A stretch of 64,000 nt of DNA, taken from positions 186,001-250,000 of the forward strand of contig AZLU01000007.1 in NCBI GenBank assembly GCA_002224055.1, written 5' to 3'. Made by a program: the position numbers and the translations under genes. Positions 12,737 through 25,138 of the stretch are shown piece after piece (position 1 is the first letter of the stretch; each line of letters opens with the position of its first letter). This DNA is from Pezizomycotina sp. ARF18 (taxonomy: Eukaryota > Ascomycota). The notes beneath the pieces were generated by a model. The model searched no databases. It was given only the letters and a program-made list of their open reading frames with translations, and was not told the origin of the DNA.

Positions 12737-13388
12737 ATGGCGAAGATTATGGATCTCTGCCCCGAACTCTTGATCCAGATCTTCCACAGCTCCAAATACC
12801 TCGATCTCATCAACGTCCAAAGCACGTGTCGCCTGTTCCATCTTAATGTTGATGCTCATCGCAAACTCATACCCGCCGCTAACCACTTTCGCCGTGAACA
12901 AACTACCCAATTAGAAGCCCAAACGATGGTTTTCTATTCTTCGACCGTACTATGCCGCCTTATTGCTTCCGAATTCATCCCTATATTATTTCCTTCCTCC
13001 TTAACAGCTACCGCACCGTGAACCGCCGACTATAATCGAGCAAGCAGGCTACTTCGGCCGTAAATCTAACCGTTTCACGCCACTATCCTCATCATCCGTC
13101 CGTAACGAGTACGCGCTCGAGCTCCCTCCTATCAACACAACTGAAAAGATGTTTCTATTATCTGATGTCGGAAACAATATACGCCATTTATCAGTGTCAA
13201 GTTTTATACAAGCACTGATCAGGTCGCGATGGGTATATTTATGGCTGAGCTACGAAGACGACGGAGGGGAGAAGAATATAAATTATCTGCGGAATATGAG
13301 TTTTTATAAGTGTGAAAGAGAAGGGTGGAGATATTTGTGGGTAGAGGTAGATCATGGTGGAGGTTTTGGGGGACCGCTAAGATGGTGA
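12737..13388 (+). CDS. FB1, F-box family member, three frames
   Basis: Block A reads MAKIMDLCPELLIQIF, then YLDLINVQSTCRLF, a weak but clear F-box in which C replaces the usual L before PELL. Block B (YCFRIHPYI) lies at 12961-12987 in another frame. Block D (MFLLSDVGNNIRHLSVSSF) at 13149-13205 is in a third, followed by a block E-like stretch (CEREGWRYLW). At least two single-base breaks therefore lie between 12900 and 13010. It is the first of three same-strand copies before 16.6 kb. Confidence 0.62.
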
Positions 13389-14551
13389 GAAGAGTTAGAA
13401 GGTTGGAAAGATTTTAGGAATGAAGAATATATATAATTGTAACTGTATGCAGGGACATAAAAGTGAAAGGATAGTGGAGATGTATATGAAAAGAAAAAAA
13501 TGTGTATTTAATCTTCTAAGCTGGGAGACCGACTTTTTGGAATTCTTATAACATGGGCTATCCTCATCTGATGATATTGCCCACTTATGGGTCCTCTTAT
13601 TTTAGCGTTTGATCCGCGGGAATTTATTGTATTATCTGGTTTATAGTCCATACTGCTAATATAATATTGAGACTTGTACCTAAAAGGTTATGATTTCATA
13701 GGTTTTTCAGAAGTCATTATATATTACCGCTACTCTCTCTGGATATTCCGTGATATAAAATAGAAAACGATATCATAGATCTCCAGCGGCGGTCGAATAT
13801 CTCTATAGGGCTACTTGTGTTTTTTGTAATCGGAGTATCGTGGCCCGGGTGAATCTGCGGCTGTTTATACTTCTTCGATCGCCTTCGAGGAAAAAAGTTG
13901 CAAGACAATTATGAGAACTACTTGCTTAACCTAGATCGATAAATAAAAATCACTCCAGGCCGTCTTTTAGCTTCATGATGAGCCTGTAGATGTGTGCTCA
14001 CGAAGTGAAATAACCGCTAGCAGTTGGCTCCAAGAGGAGCAATATGAACTTGTTGTTCGGAGTATACTAGTGTCCCGAAAGACTAAATATATATATATTC
14101 CTTTTGTGTTTGACTTCTCGAGATCTCTTTTTGTTTCCAAAGGAAATAGTTCTATTAAAGTCGTATTTTTATAAAAAATATCCGCGAACGAAAATCTAAT
14201 GACGTTATGAGGTTCTTTTAGAATAAAAGAAAAGAAAAAAAGCAAGATAAAAGAAAGTCTAGTACTAACTCAACGCTACGGCAAGATGCTATAGTCTTTA
14301 GTACCGTTGGTTTCTGTTGATACTATTGCTGGCATGCAGACCGCGAATCTCCCACTGGCGCGCAACAGATATAGCTAGCGTGAGCCCAAAACAGAAATAA
14401 AGGTAGCACAGTTCAGCTGAAAATTTAAAGTATATTTGAAGCCCGAGTTTCTTCTAAAATTTACACTTTACAAGAAAGTCACCTGCGTTGGAAACATTAC
14501 GAAACGGAAAATTAACACAAACTTCCGTCAGTAATTTATTTACTAGCTATA
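13389..14551. other. AT-rich spacer between FB1 and FB2
   Basis: Contains only short ORFs (13717-13908, 13973-14245) without recognisable content. Nothing else is seen. Confidence 0.5.
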
Positions 14552-15149
14552 TTTCTTCCAAATAAACTCCTCGCGGAAGCCTTTAGTCACGTAGACTACG
14601 CGACTCTTATTATAGACGTCCGCCCCGCCTGCCGCCGCTTCAAAACCCTGATTAATCCCGCCACCTGCGGTCTCCTCGCCGAGCAGCTCTTCCACCCGGT
14701 ATTTCATCCTCCCACAAACGCGGAACACGACTTCACCTTACACCTCTACATCCACAAGCTAAAAATCAAGCGCGAAACTCTAGAAAAGAACTAAAACGAG
14801 CGCCTGACCGCCGACGACTTCGGACTTATCAACCCGAAAAATGGGGGAATTTACACCGTACACGTCGACCAAAGTAAAAAACGAACAGGCGCTGGGTCTA
14901 CCCGCGCCGGTAGAGCCGAATTCGATATCCCCCGACGGGCTTCCCTTCGTGCGTACGGAAGGGTGCGAAACGTACGGTATAACCGTAAGGCAGTTACTGT
15001 CCATCTTCATCCCCAAGCTGGGGCACGGATATACTATGCCGGATGAGTTGAATAAAAGGCGTAACGACGTCGGGAATTTCTTTCGCTTAGCGGATATGTT
15101 GGATCTGATGGAACGCTCGCTGAGTTTTTATTGGAGAGTGGAGTCTTGA
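14552..15149 (+). CDS. FB2, F-box family member lacking a start codon
   Basis: Block A is open from about 14531 without an ATG: FLPNKLLAEAFSHVDYATL, then VRPACRRF. Block B (DFTLHLYIHKL, 14728-14760) has L where the family has P, and a TAA ends that frame near 14793. Block D (PFVRTEGCETYGITVRQLL) lies at about 14940-14998 in the frame that runs to 15149. The missing start, altered block B and frame change suggest decay beyond sequence error. The antisense ORFs here (14543-14728, 14780-15016) are shadows. Confidence 0.6.
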
Positions 15150-15586
15150 AGCATTACGGTCTTCAGTACCATTTTTTCGATATGAACCCGTTCTGGCTGC
15201 TACCCGAGATTACCGACTGAGAACTAATAGGCAAGAGGGGTAAAGGTTATTGTGTCTGTGAGGGGCAAGAAATCGGATGACGGAAAGGACTCCGTGGAGT
15301 TGGTTTGATAATTTACTAATTCTCTTAGCGTAGGTAAAGGATAGTTTCATTTGTCTTTATATTGCAATTTTTCGATTTTTTTTTAAAGAAGCGAACAATT
15401 AGTCTTGATAGATGGTGCAAAAGTCTCTAGAGGAGTTTTTCAGAGGCTTGAGACCATTAAACAGAAGGCCGTTTGGTAAATATATGGTAAATTCATGGTA
15501 GTCTAGAACCTTCGAAGGACTAGTAAATGCACAGCAATGAAGGGCAGCAAATATCATTCTTCTTCACGCTTCTGCTTAAGGCTTCA

Positions 15587-15621
<35 letters not shown>

Positions 15622-15807
15622 CGCACTTGTCCGCCTTTATTTCTATTGCTTATTTATTTATTTATTTATTTATCTATAAAAAGGGAGAAACCGAGTTGAG
15701 CAAACCCCAAATTTTCTACGAACCACATAACAACAAACAAGCAACCAAACACCTTCTCGAAATCACCAAGAGATAACATCTTCAGCAGTTCAGAACAAAA
15801 AACCACA
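15150..15807. repeat. Spacer with T33 tract and TTTA microsatellite
   Basis: A run of about 33 T occupies 15589-15621 and a TTTA repeat 15650-15672, just before FB3. They may lie in its promoter or 5' leader. No gene is supported. Confidence 0.7.
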
Positions 15808-16532
15808 ATGTCTCCATCTCCTTCCTTTCAAGACCTAGAGGTGTCAGGCTCTCAAGCTCCTCATCGCAAAAGGGATCTACACGAGTTCCCACGGAGATCC
15901 TCGTCGAGATCTTCAGCGGCCCCGACTACATCACCCTCAAGATCAAGCTCCGTCCTGTCTGTCGCCGCTTCAAGGACATCATCGACGCCGCCACCTCCGG
16001 GGTCCTCGCCAACAAACTTTTTCGTCCCGTACTCAATTCAACTCAACTCGACGAAGATGTGGAGACTCACTACATCTTCACCCTGCATCCCTGTATATTA
16101 AAGCTCAGGATGCACCGCAACGACATTGCAAAGGAAGAACTATGGCTCTCGGTAGAGGATCTAGTCTTAGTCGAGCCGGAAACTGAAGCATTCACACGAA
16201 TAACGGCAATAAAAATGAAAGATGAAATAGCGGTATGCCTTAGCGCACCTCTCGACTTCCTTCAAACGGATCTCGAGTCGGCACCCCAGCAACCATTCTT
16301 AATAATGAACGGCCGCGACAAACGCGGTTCCACCGTTGAAAAAATTCCTCAACGTCCTGTTGCAGAGAAAGGTCAGGTCGTTGTGGTCCAAAAATCTCGG
16401 CTACCAACCATATTCAAGATTGCCGACCCGAGGACTGAAGATTACATCTGCTTGGCTACCCTAATGTCGCGTAGCGACCTCAAGAGCTTTAGTAGGTGGG
16501 GCCGTCGATACCATTCATGTGATGATGGGTGA
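15808..16532 (+). CDS. FB3, F-box family member, nearly continuous
   Basis: One frame stays open from about 15805 to the stop at 16532 and holds everything from block A (VPTEILVEIFSGPDYITLK, then LRPVCRRFKDII) through block B (YIFTLHPCILKL, near 16068-16103) to block D (QPFLIMNGRDKRGSTVEKI, near 16305-16360). The likely ATG (15808) is one frame off and joins just before VPTE, so a single break near 15870-15885 is all that separates it from a complete gene of about 240 residues. It is among the best-preserved copies. Confidence 0.75.
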
Positions 16533-16918
16533 AGTTGCGTCCGTGGGCGGAGGCTTAGGTGGTAGAAGAGAGAAGAAGATTACAATTTAACTTTGTTTAC
16601 ACATCATTCGTAGAAAACAAAAATTCATCATGGATTAATGTCTAGAAGCCTGTGAGTTTAGTGCAAATTGGAGATGGAGATCATGGGTATATTCGTACAA
16701 AAGGAACAACATGAATCTACTAAGTCTTCATTCATGTACAATTTCTCTAAAACGCTACAAAAACTTGAATGAAAACAGACAAACGGACAAACAGACAAAC
16801 AGACAAACAAATAAGGAAGGAAACATTTCTTTACGCATTCTTAAAATAACAACGACACCTGATAAGCTAAACGAATCTAATTTTTTTTCTTTTTCTTCTT
16901 TTACTCCACTTCGTCGGT
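16533..16918. other. Convergent spacer between FB3 and the Thr/Val-rich gene
   Basis: A small ACAAACAGACAAAC-type repeat at about 16778-16812 is the only structure seen. Confidence 0.5.
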
Positions 16919-18302
16919 TTAAGGACTCGTACACCTCCCCGCCGCACAGAACTCAACGAAAATCCCACACGACAAAACGCTATTAGACGCGTAGTGAATA
17001 ACCGCATTAGCGTCATCGCGGACGTAATAGCACTGACACAGGCCCGTATTAGGGTTATAATTGTAAAAGTCCGGATACACGTTCCCGCAGACGGTAGTCC
17101 CACACGCGCTAAACGACGCAGCCTGGCCGGACGCCACGAGGTAAGTCCCGTTGTATCGATCGCAGATTCCGGAAGAGTAACGGTAACCGTTACCGTGTTT
17201 TCGGCTTTAGTCTCTAGGTAAGTGGATGTATACGTCTCCGTTGGAGTAGAGCACGGTAAGTAGGCTATATTCGTTACGGTCACGGTAGAGCCAGTAACGG
17301 TAGTAGTAACAGTACGCGGGTGGACGAGTTTAGAATAGGCTTCCGAAATCACGTCGCAGATTAACACTTCGAGACCCTTGAGGAGACCGGGAAGGTGGCA
17401 GGCTGAGGTACTAGCACTACTGCTGACCGTCGACGTTGACGGTGTGCAGGTAGCCTTGGTATATATACTAGAAGTGCGTCTATCAGCCGACGGCGTAGTC
17501 GTTAGTGTACTAGAGGTGCGTCTATTAGGCGCGGGGTCGGGTTATTAATGTACTCGTAGTACGTCTGCGCGCATCATTATTCGCAGATGTATTCGGCGAC
17601 ACGGAAGAGCTCGTTGTCGGGGTCTGTTCCTATTATTATCGGCGACAGGTGTTTCAGGGACGACATTCTTAATTATCCGAGAATCACCGCGACCGGGTTG
17701 TGCTTACTGAGCATTTCCGCAGGCGGAGTGGCCCTAGATTGACTGAAGCCCTAATTCTGATTAACGGGGTACTATTAGGGTCACCGTCGTCGCCTCTAAC
17801 GCGGTCTCTCTTCCGCCTAGGTAGCGGGCTCGTGAAGAAAGTTGACGTAGATACGCTAGTAATAGTTATAAAGTAGGTCGTAAAGTGGTAGTTATAGTCA
17901 AATAGGTCGAAGTTACGACCGCGGACTTCGTAATGATCACCTCCGGCGCTATAGAGGTAGTCGTGTCTATAACCGTGTCTATATCTACCTCGGTCGCTAG
18001 GATTGTCTCGGGCGGAATTACCGTGGTAATCGTTATAGTACTTATAGGGAGAGTTGTTGTAACAGTAGTAGTAGAGGCGTCAAGTTTAACGGTTGTTAAT
18101 CTCGTCGGCCCAAGAACAGTCACGATAACTATTACCGAGTTAGCCGGGAGCGTTAAGTAGTCTATAAAGGTCGGTCTATCGACTTTCTGCGTTATTACAG
18201 TAGTGTAGAGATATAGAGGATACGTTGAATCGCATAGCGATGTTGTAGTGACCGTTACGGTTATACCTCCGCCGTTTTTAGTAACGGTTATGGTAACATC
18301 TT
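16919..18302 (-). CDS. Thr/Val-rich surface-type protein with C-terminal 8-Cys module
   Basis: Read on the minus strand, 18302-17866 is open and made of Thr/Val/Ile blocks (DVTITVTKNGGGITVTVTTT; TTTVTTTLPISTITITTV). From 17545 to 17190 another open stretch continues in the same style (TVTTTVTGSTVTVTNIAYLP). The last 80 codons lie in a shifted frame and hold eight Cys (GICDRYNGTY, ACGTTVCG, LCQCYYVRDD, SCGIFVEFC, then RC) before a stop at 16919. TVTVT-type spacers are usual in O-glycosylated fungal wall or secreted proteins. No signal peptide is seen because the 5' end is closed by a stop just above 18302. Base use is odd: TA-rich and CA-poor with CG kept, as after repeat-induced point mutation. 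Confidence 0.5.
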
Positions 18303-20097
18303 AAACATAGTTGAAAGATGAATAAAACTGGCTTGCTCGGAGCGTAAGTAGGACGCCGTAGCAGGCGGGAACCTAATCTCTTTACGCGATTTCGCCGCGG
18401 GATGGTTAGGGTGCTGTAGCACTTCCCTGAAAATGCAGGGCTATGGCAAGAAATGATAGTGATAGCAAACGGGAATAATTAGAAATCCTCATATTTATGC
18501 TTTTCTATGCAGATTATAGACATCTTTTACTGCTGATCTACAAGGAAACGGTAGATTCTACGATATTACTAAATAAAAGGCATCTGTTTCGGTCGGAAAA
18601 CAGGCTTATAATATACTACTAAGACTACTATTATAGTAGGCGTAATTGTACAGGCGCCTTATATAGCCACGCCCGGCGGCGAAATACTAACCGATCGCCA
18701 GGGACTATCATAACGATTCGTAATTTAGGAAACGATGCGGAATTCTATGGAAATATATTTATTTACCTTTTTTACTTGAAATGGAACCAGTTACGAGTAA
18801 TCTATTCTTAACCGAAGTAACCGAAAGGGCAAATAGCCCTAACTACTCAAGATTTCTATATTTTCCGTATAAAATTCCTATATTACAAGGATCCTATCCT
18901 TGTGGAGACTTTTTCTGTGTACCTACGATGTTGCAAGGTTACCGCCGAAGCGAAGGGCGACAAAAGATTCCCACTGTCGTTCGGCCTTATATTAAGGTTT
19001 CCTTGGCCTGCAGCTGCCAGCTTGGTAATTTCGGCAAATCGGCATAGCTGGTCGGCCATATCGTACCACGAGAGAACTTGTCGCTTATGCTTGGTGCTGG
19101 ATTGGTGGGCAAGAGCGTGATTTTTTGTGGGCGGGTCGTTCGCCTAAATTAGTAGTTTCAAGCGAGGTCGTGAGCTTTGCGGGATATAATTGGAAATATA
19201 AGCCAATTTTTATCCTCGATAAATAAATACTAGGCAATATTCGGTAAAAATATCGACAAGTTGAGTCCCGATAGTTTTTTTTAGCTCAAGATCGAAAATA
19301 GCTACTTGCCAATATTTTCCCTATCATATTTTTTCTTAAATGTGACTAATCATCTACCTTGAGATAATTAGAAAGCGCCCAATAAAGGTAAAGTTTATAA
19401 ATCGCCGATATAGGATTCGAAAGAATGCCTTCCGTCCATGTTCCGAACGTTCCAATATCTGAAAATTTAGTGTTAGGGCAATTAGAGTACTACGGGGAGC
19501 GATAGAATACTGCGATGAACCGAATTCGCTTTCTTAGGCCTACTATACCGTAAAGCGTATAAAATCGAATGTTCTCTCGCAAGCCTAGTTAATAAATTTA
19601 GTCTTGGTAGCTTGATTAGCTCGGAACACCTACGATTTTCGCTAGAGTATATTAAACCCTATCTAAGAAAATATTGTGATGCCTAAAGATTATTGAGCTA
19701 CACACAGAAGAACTAAGGATTTATACAGCGGGTTGCTTTAGCGCTGAAAGATTAGATGGAGATCGTATTTCCGATCGGTGAAAGTCTATTCCCCGCTCTC
19801 CGCCTTAAATGCCAAATTCTAAAAGACCTGATACTACCTCAATAATATAATCCGTTTCGTATCTACGGGTTCTACGCGTAGGCTATCCGAAATATTAAAC
19901 TCGGTAAACCCGATCAGACTTAATTATCGGCTGCTTCATGCACTAATCCTTGCAGACGAGATTAGTGATTTATATTATTAAAAATAGTAACGCGTTAACG
20001 ATTTTTTTTTTTTTGTTTCTTCTTATTCTCCTTCTATTAGAGTTTTGGTACTGTAATTTTCTGAAAATTCTGCCTATAATTTTCCGCCTCTCTGTAA
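18303..20097. other. AT-rich region without a gene
   Basis: ORFs at 18781-19120 and 19950-20150 have no recognisable content. Parts have the same TA-rich, CA-poor look as the gene to the left. Nothing else is supported. Confidence 0.45.
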
Positions 20098-20907
20098 TGG
20101 GATACTCTGGATACATCGAGAATGGGAGAATAGCTCTGGAAAATCCCTAAGTCCCTAAGTCCTTATAGGTATGGAGGAGAGAAACCTATATAGAAGGCTT
20201 GTATACTACAAACATATACTGTTATTATTGTAGACACCTCTTCTTCCTCTTGGAGTTAGATAATTGAACACTCTCCCTTTTTTAATGTTAAATACCCAAA
20301 TCTCGTTATAGGGGAAGCTGCATATATAATCACTGCATACGTGCTGGCCCCTTTAACCGAATACCCGCATTATTCGTGAGGGTATTCTATTAAGGATAAA
20401 ATACGACTTTCTGATTTGATTCCTTGCAATGAGAAGATTTCGATCGTTTATTGCCCTGTGTCTTGATCTCTAAGATTTCGAGCCGTGATGGGAAAAACAA
20501 GACATACCTCTTTTTTTTTTATTGAAATACGCTCTAGCCGCTGCAAGATTAATTATATATTATTATTCTTCTTCGATCCGGCACTCGTGTGCCCAGAATC
20601 GTGAATATTTTTCCCCTATCGGATTCTACGGCTTTCAAGCGGAAATATGGTGGGTCCGGACTCCGCATGCCTCTTCATAAAATGAAAGAATACGCATGCT
20701 GAATATAATAATAGGGTATACCTATTAAGGGGGTCTATGGGGCAGTTTAGAAATTTCAGTAGCAGTAGTGCTATATAACTGCTATATCTTGACAGTAACC
20801 GCTGAGCAGTATCGCTATGGATTTAAAATGGCGTCGCCCGCATGTTGCAGCTAATATCTGCATATCTAACTCAAATAGGAAGAAGAAGAGGAAGAAGAAG
20901 TATCTAC

Positions 20908-20938
<31 letters not shown>

Positions 20939-21053
20939 GTAATATACGAACCATTGATATGGGCCCTCACCTTATATCTCATAATGACTTATGAGCTTAG
21001 GGATTTTCCAGATCTATCTATCCTCCTCCTTTCGATGTATCCAGAGTATCCCA
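20098..21053. mobile_element. Non-coding element with long terminal inverted repeats (MITE-like)
   Basis: The left arm (20098-20262) and the right arm (21053-20863, read on the minus strand) both start TGGGATACTCTGGATACATC and share further blocks in order: CTGGAAAATCCCTAAG, a TTGTAGA-CTTCTTCCTCTT stretch and GAGTTAGATA. The arms are about 165 and 191 bp, and the whole is 956 bp. The spacer holds no credible ORF, as expected for a miniature or fold-back DNA transposon. Outside the arms, TGTAA (left) against TGCAG (right) differ only by C-to-T and G-to-A. No clear target-site duplication was found, so the exact ends are uncertain. Confidence 0.6.
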
Positions 21054-22381
21054 CTGCACCGTAGACCGTACTTGTAGAGTGCCTGTCCGAATAATTGGTA
21101 AGTCTCCGAGGCGGGAATTTAGCCTGAATTCGTACAGATCGGGAAATATAGCGTATCAATTGGCGGTGAAGCAACGTCTGTATATAAAAATGTAGAGTGC
21201 CGAATAACAAACTATTACTACGACGGATGATAAAAAAAAATATATCTTTGAGTTAAGTTTACCTCATAAAATGACCATGCTCTTACAGTTGCTTATAAAC
21301 TGTTGTGAAGAGAGGGGCCACAGTTGCTTATATAGTAGTCTGCTATTACTGCATGATCGCTTCTCCGCTAATTAAACGGTATTATCCAAGGTGTCAACTT
21401 TCTGTCACGATATCCGCCTTTTGATTTTATTAATTCATTTTGTCGTCCGTTTGCTAGTGGATAGGAGCATGACGATGTGGTGAGGTGTCGGGGAGGTAAA
21501 GATTGGACATATTAGCTGGTGACAGCGGCTACCGTGGAACTCTCAATTTTGTACGAGCATTGTTATTTCTGGGTTTCTACCGTGTGTTGTCATTGTCGAA
21601 AATGATGAAGTTAAGAGAAGGTTTCTTGACTAGCCTATAGTAAGTTCATCACTATTAACTTTTGTTTAGAGCTTGAGATGCTCTGCTATCTGCGATCTGC
21701 CCTGGAATATCTACCTAGATTGCCAAACACCCAGATTAAGCCTCAGGTTCTCCTAAAACTCTTATCAGAGAATTCTCCAAGTCTTTGCCATTTGGAGGTT
21801 TACCGAGAAGCGACCAATGGGTTCTAGATCGCTAATTAAGCCTAAAGGGGGTTTCCCACCGTATCAAAATAGCAACGCGGATTTTCAAGCCTGCTGCTTC
21901 TGCACACTAAAATTGTCTTTCTGCCGCATGAAATCGCTCTCTTTTAAGGCAAACCCCTGCATTCTAGGGTCCAGAATTCAGATACGTGAAGAATCGCGTG
22001 TTCCCAACAAGACATTAAGTGCGGTGGCGGAGACGAAAAATTCGCTTATAACCACGTTCGGTATAAGACATGCGAGGCAAGCTAAGGATATCCTAGCTGG
22101 TTGATGGATTACTCATAAGTCGCTAGAGCATCTAGATTGTATTATCGGCGCGTTATCTGCTCGGTGGGGAAATCGGAAGAAGGGAAATTTGGTGGCGTTA
22201 ATCTTAGGTGCTTAAATGCATAATCTCCACCAGAGTAAACTCAAATAATTACAAGCGCGCAATACAATATCTCGATATAAATACCAGCTCCTTCCGTAAT
22301 GGACTCTGCCTACTATCATCAGTTCATTCTCCTATTTTACAGTGAAAAGCAGCTACGGGACCGACTACCAAGCTTTAAGCC
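21054..22381 (+). other. Spacer with a possible LRR/F-box-type fragment (about 21670-22104)
   Basis: The plus-strand frame at about 21673-21828 reads LEYLPRLPNTQIKPQ and then LLSENSPSLCHLEV, which resembles leucine-rich segments of fungal F-box/LRR proteins. An ORF of 95 codons (21817-22104) follows. No start, F-box or complete domain is seen. It is at best a fragment. Confidence 0.25.
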
Positions 22382-24312
22382 ATGGACGCGGAAAAGCAAC
22401 CGAGCTCGTCACCGGCGGAGGCGCACGATGACAAAGCTGCTCAGGGTACTCCTCGGACCAATGTAGTCGAAGTAAACGACGATGCTTATAACAACTACAT
22501 CGTTCGCCGGAATATGTATATGAAAGCATTGACCATGGTAGGACTCCTCGTCGGCGTGCTTTGGTTGCCATTGGCCACTTCCTCTACTACAGAGCCCTCG
22601 ACGGTCACGATGTTCATATCAGGAGTGGGTGCTGAAAGTCGGAACTGGTCTCGCATTCTTGTACAAAGCACTACTGGGAGCCGCGACGTCTATGGCTCTC
22701 GTACAGATGATTTGGAAGGTTGTAGCCACGGAAGCATTCTCCTTCCAAGGCCTCGATAGGCTCTTTACGGTCAACTCGAGCGTGTCAGGACTGCTGTCAT
22801 TTGAGGTTATAAGAAGGGCAAAGATTGTTACTGTCTTCGGTATCTGTCTGGTGTAAGTTCTTCTTATGTACTTCGTCTAGCGGAGTTGCTAGACAGTAAC
22901 TAATCACATCTTGATACAACTACAGGTTAATTCCGCTGTCCGGTATCACTCCGTTTCCACGCTTACCGTCGTCCGTGTCCCCGACGTCCGTAAAGCCGGT
23001 GATTACCATTGCTCTCCACCCAACCTCGATCTCCGAGCCAGAAACCCGACGTCGCCCAGGACAGCTGCGACGTCTTCGTTCTCAACTCGAATGGCGTAGA
23101 CGAATCCACCGGCTTTTTCAATTACACCGGTCGGTCAACGATCTGCGGAGGCTAAGAGTTTGGTTACGCTATCCGCATTTGCGGCACGATACTACCCATG
23201 GAATCCGCCTGCGCGAAACGGGTTTTCAAACTGCTCTTACGCTTCTTCCTTGGAAGCGCCCGTGCTAAAATGCGAGAACGTTTCTTGCTCTCGGCTGATG
23301 CGCCGTGGTATGTCGCTCCCAAGGATGTTTCGGAAAACAACACGCGGTTGTTTTTGAGAGTAGGCTGCAATATACCGCTGAACTGGACGGCGACGGCGAT
23401 ATCTGGCTCGCGTGGGCAGCGTACAAACCTGAAGATATAAAGTACTCGCCGGATGGGACGCCGTTCCGCGACGACACCGGCTTGACGTTCGGCAGCGACG
23501 ATTCGTCGCTATTCGATATTTTCGCAGCAAAGTGCACGCTGTACAACGCGACATACAATCTCAACGTTACCGTTCGGTCTCAAGTTCCTACGCTGGATAT
23601 CAAGACTAACCTGATAGAAGCTTATAATACGACCATGCGGAACTTTACCGACGAATGTATTCTCCCGCTCGACAAGTGTTACCCCGGAGGAAACGTTCCT
23701 GCCTCTGGCGTTAAACACCGCCAAGACCTCCTAGAAACATGGCGCGCGTTCGGTCTCATGGATACACTGTATTCGCAAGTCCTCCAAGGCCGTATCGACA
23801 ACCCCAGTATTTTCTCTAGCTTAGATATCGCCCGCTCGACTTCGAATATTGTATCCACGCCGCTCACGGAACCATGGCTACAGACTGACAACCAAGGCGT
23901 CAATACAACAAACTTCTACCCGATCCGAAAACTCTCCAATGCGGTCGAGGAGGTATTCCGCAATATCACAGTTAGCATGCTCACGCGACCAAACCTCGTA
24001 TTCAGACGAAGGAAGATACTTCGTGCATTCTCGTACACGATATCAACGCATGGGCGTTCGAGCAGTGTCATTCTGGTTGTCGTATGGTATCGGATTGGCG
24101 CTCGCTGCCTGCGCGGTCATAGTAGGTATTCTAGAATGTTCGAGGAAGGGAGAGCGAGGGAGTCCAGTTTCACGAGCATCGCATTGGCGACGATGGATAG
24201 GAGGATTGAGAATTACGTCGGGAATGCACCCGTTGCCGGAGCCAGTGCGCCCGCGAAGCTGGAGAACGTCAAACTGACGTTCGATGGAAGATTTAAGGTC
24301 CATGAGGATTAA
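22382..24312 (+). CDS. Multi-pass fungal membrane protein of unknown function
   Basis: Starts MDAEKQPSSSPAEAHDDKAA (disordered, cytosolic). TM1 is ALTMVGLLVGVLWLPLA, and a shifted frame brings GTGLAFLYKALLGAATSMAL, the hallmark of a large fungal membrane family. An intron with GTAAGT donor at 22853, CTAAT branch site and ACAG acceptor at 22925 (73 bp) leads to LIPLSGITP and STLTVVRVPDV. A long extracellular N-glycosylatable domain (NATYNLNVT, NTTMRN, NITVS) follows, then a last TM (FWLSYGIGLALAACAVIVGI) and the tail FTSIALATMDRRIENYVG. The pieces fall in several frames; one break near 22953 is a G run one base short. The order agrees with the family, so the gene model is sound even though the frame is not. 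Confidence 0.7.
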
Positions 24313-25138
24313 TTGATGATGCTGTAAAATGGCGAAATGCTGGATGTGTGCACTTGAACGAGATGGATAAGATATGTAAATAAACGAATCACATCTTACA
24401 AGGTTATATAACTTATGGTTATACCTTTGGTTTGTTCTGTAATTGATTACTGCGTTTGCCGCCAGCTCTTTAACCGAGTCCGGAATTTGGATGGCATTGC
24501 AAAACCCTTCGGTTAGGGATAGGAGTTTCCGGATTATTATCGTCCACGTGCAGCGCTAAACTTCGGGAGACGTGTGATACTCAGCGCTACTAGCTCATTT
24601 TGCGGAAGCGGCAAGATTTAGAGACGAGGAATAGGCACCCCCAGTATTTTGGCGCGCTGCTGCGGACGAAAGCTAATGATCCTAAGACAATACCAACTTC
24701 CAAGACATCTCGAATGATGCTGGCGATAAAGACGCCGAAACCCAAGAAAATTCTCTAAGCGGGGGTTTCCGCTAAAGGTGGCGCATGCGCGCTAACACCC
24801 CTACCTAGGATGTCTCATCCTACAACTAACATTCGCACCTTCTGAATTTTGAAAAAGCCATCTTAGGTATAGCCTGTCAAATTTTCTGGGCGACGCAGGT
24901 AACATTGCTGGATCGATCTTGGGAGCTACTATTTAAGTTTTCAAGGTCTGACTCAATTTTTATCGATACCTCTAATTAATTGCTGTACAGAGCTTTAAAT
25001 TCCAACGCTCGCGGTGTTCACAGTGCTCATTTCTAGCTTAGCCCTTTATCACGAAAATTCTCGAGGTTTAGCTTATTAAAAAAACTCCTTAGCAGTCTTA
25101 TTCCAAAGGTTTAGCTTCAAACCCTTGTGCAAAGAAGT
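24313..25138. other. Spacer, nothing recognised
   Basis: No ORF with recognisable content and no repeat was noticed. Confidence 0.5.
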
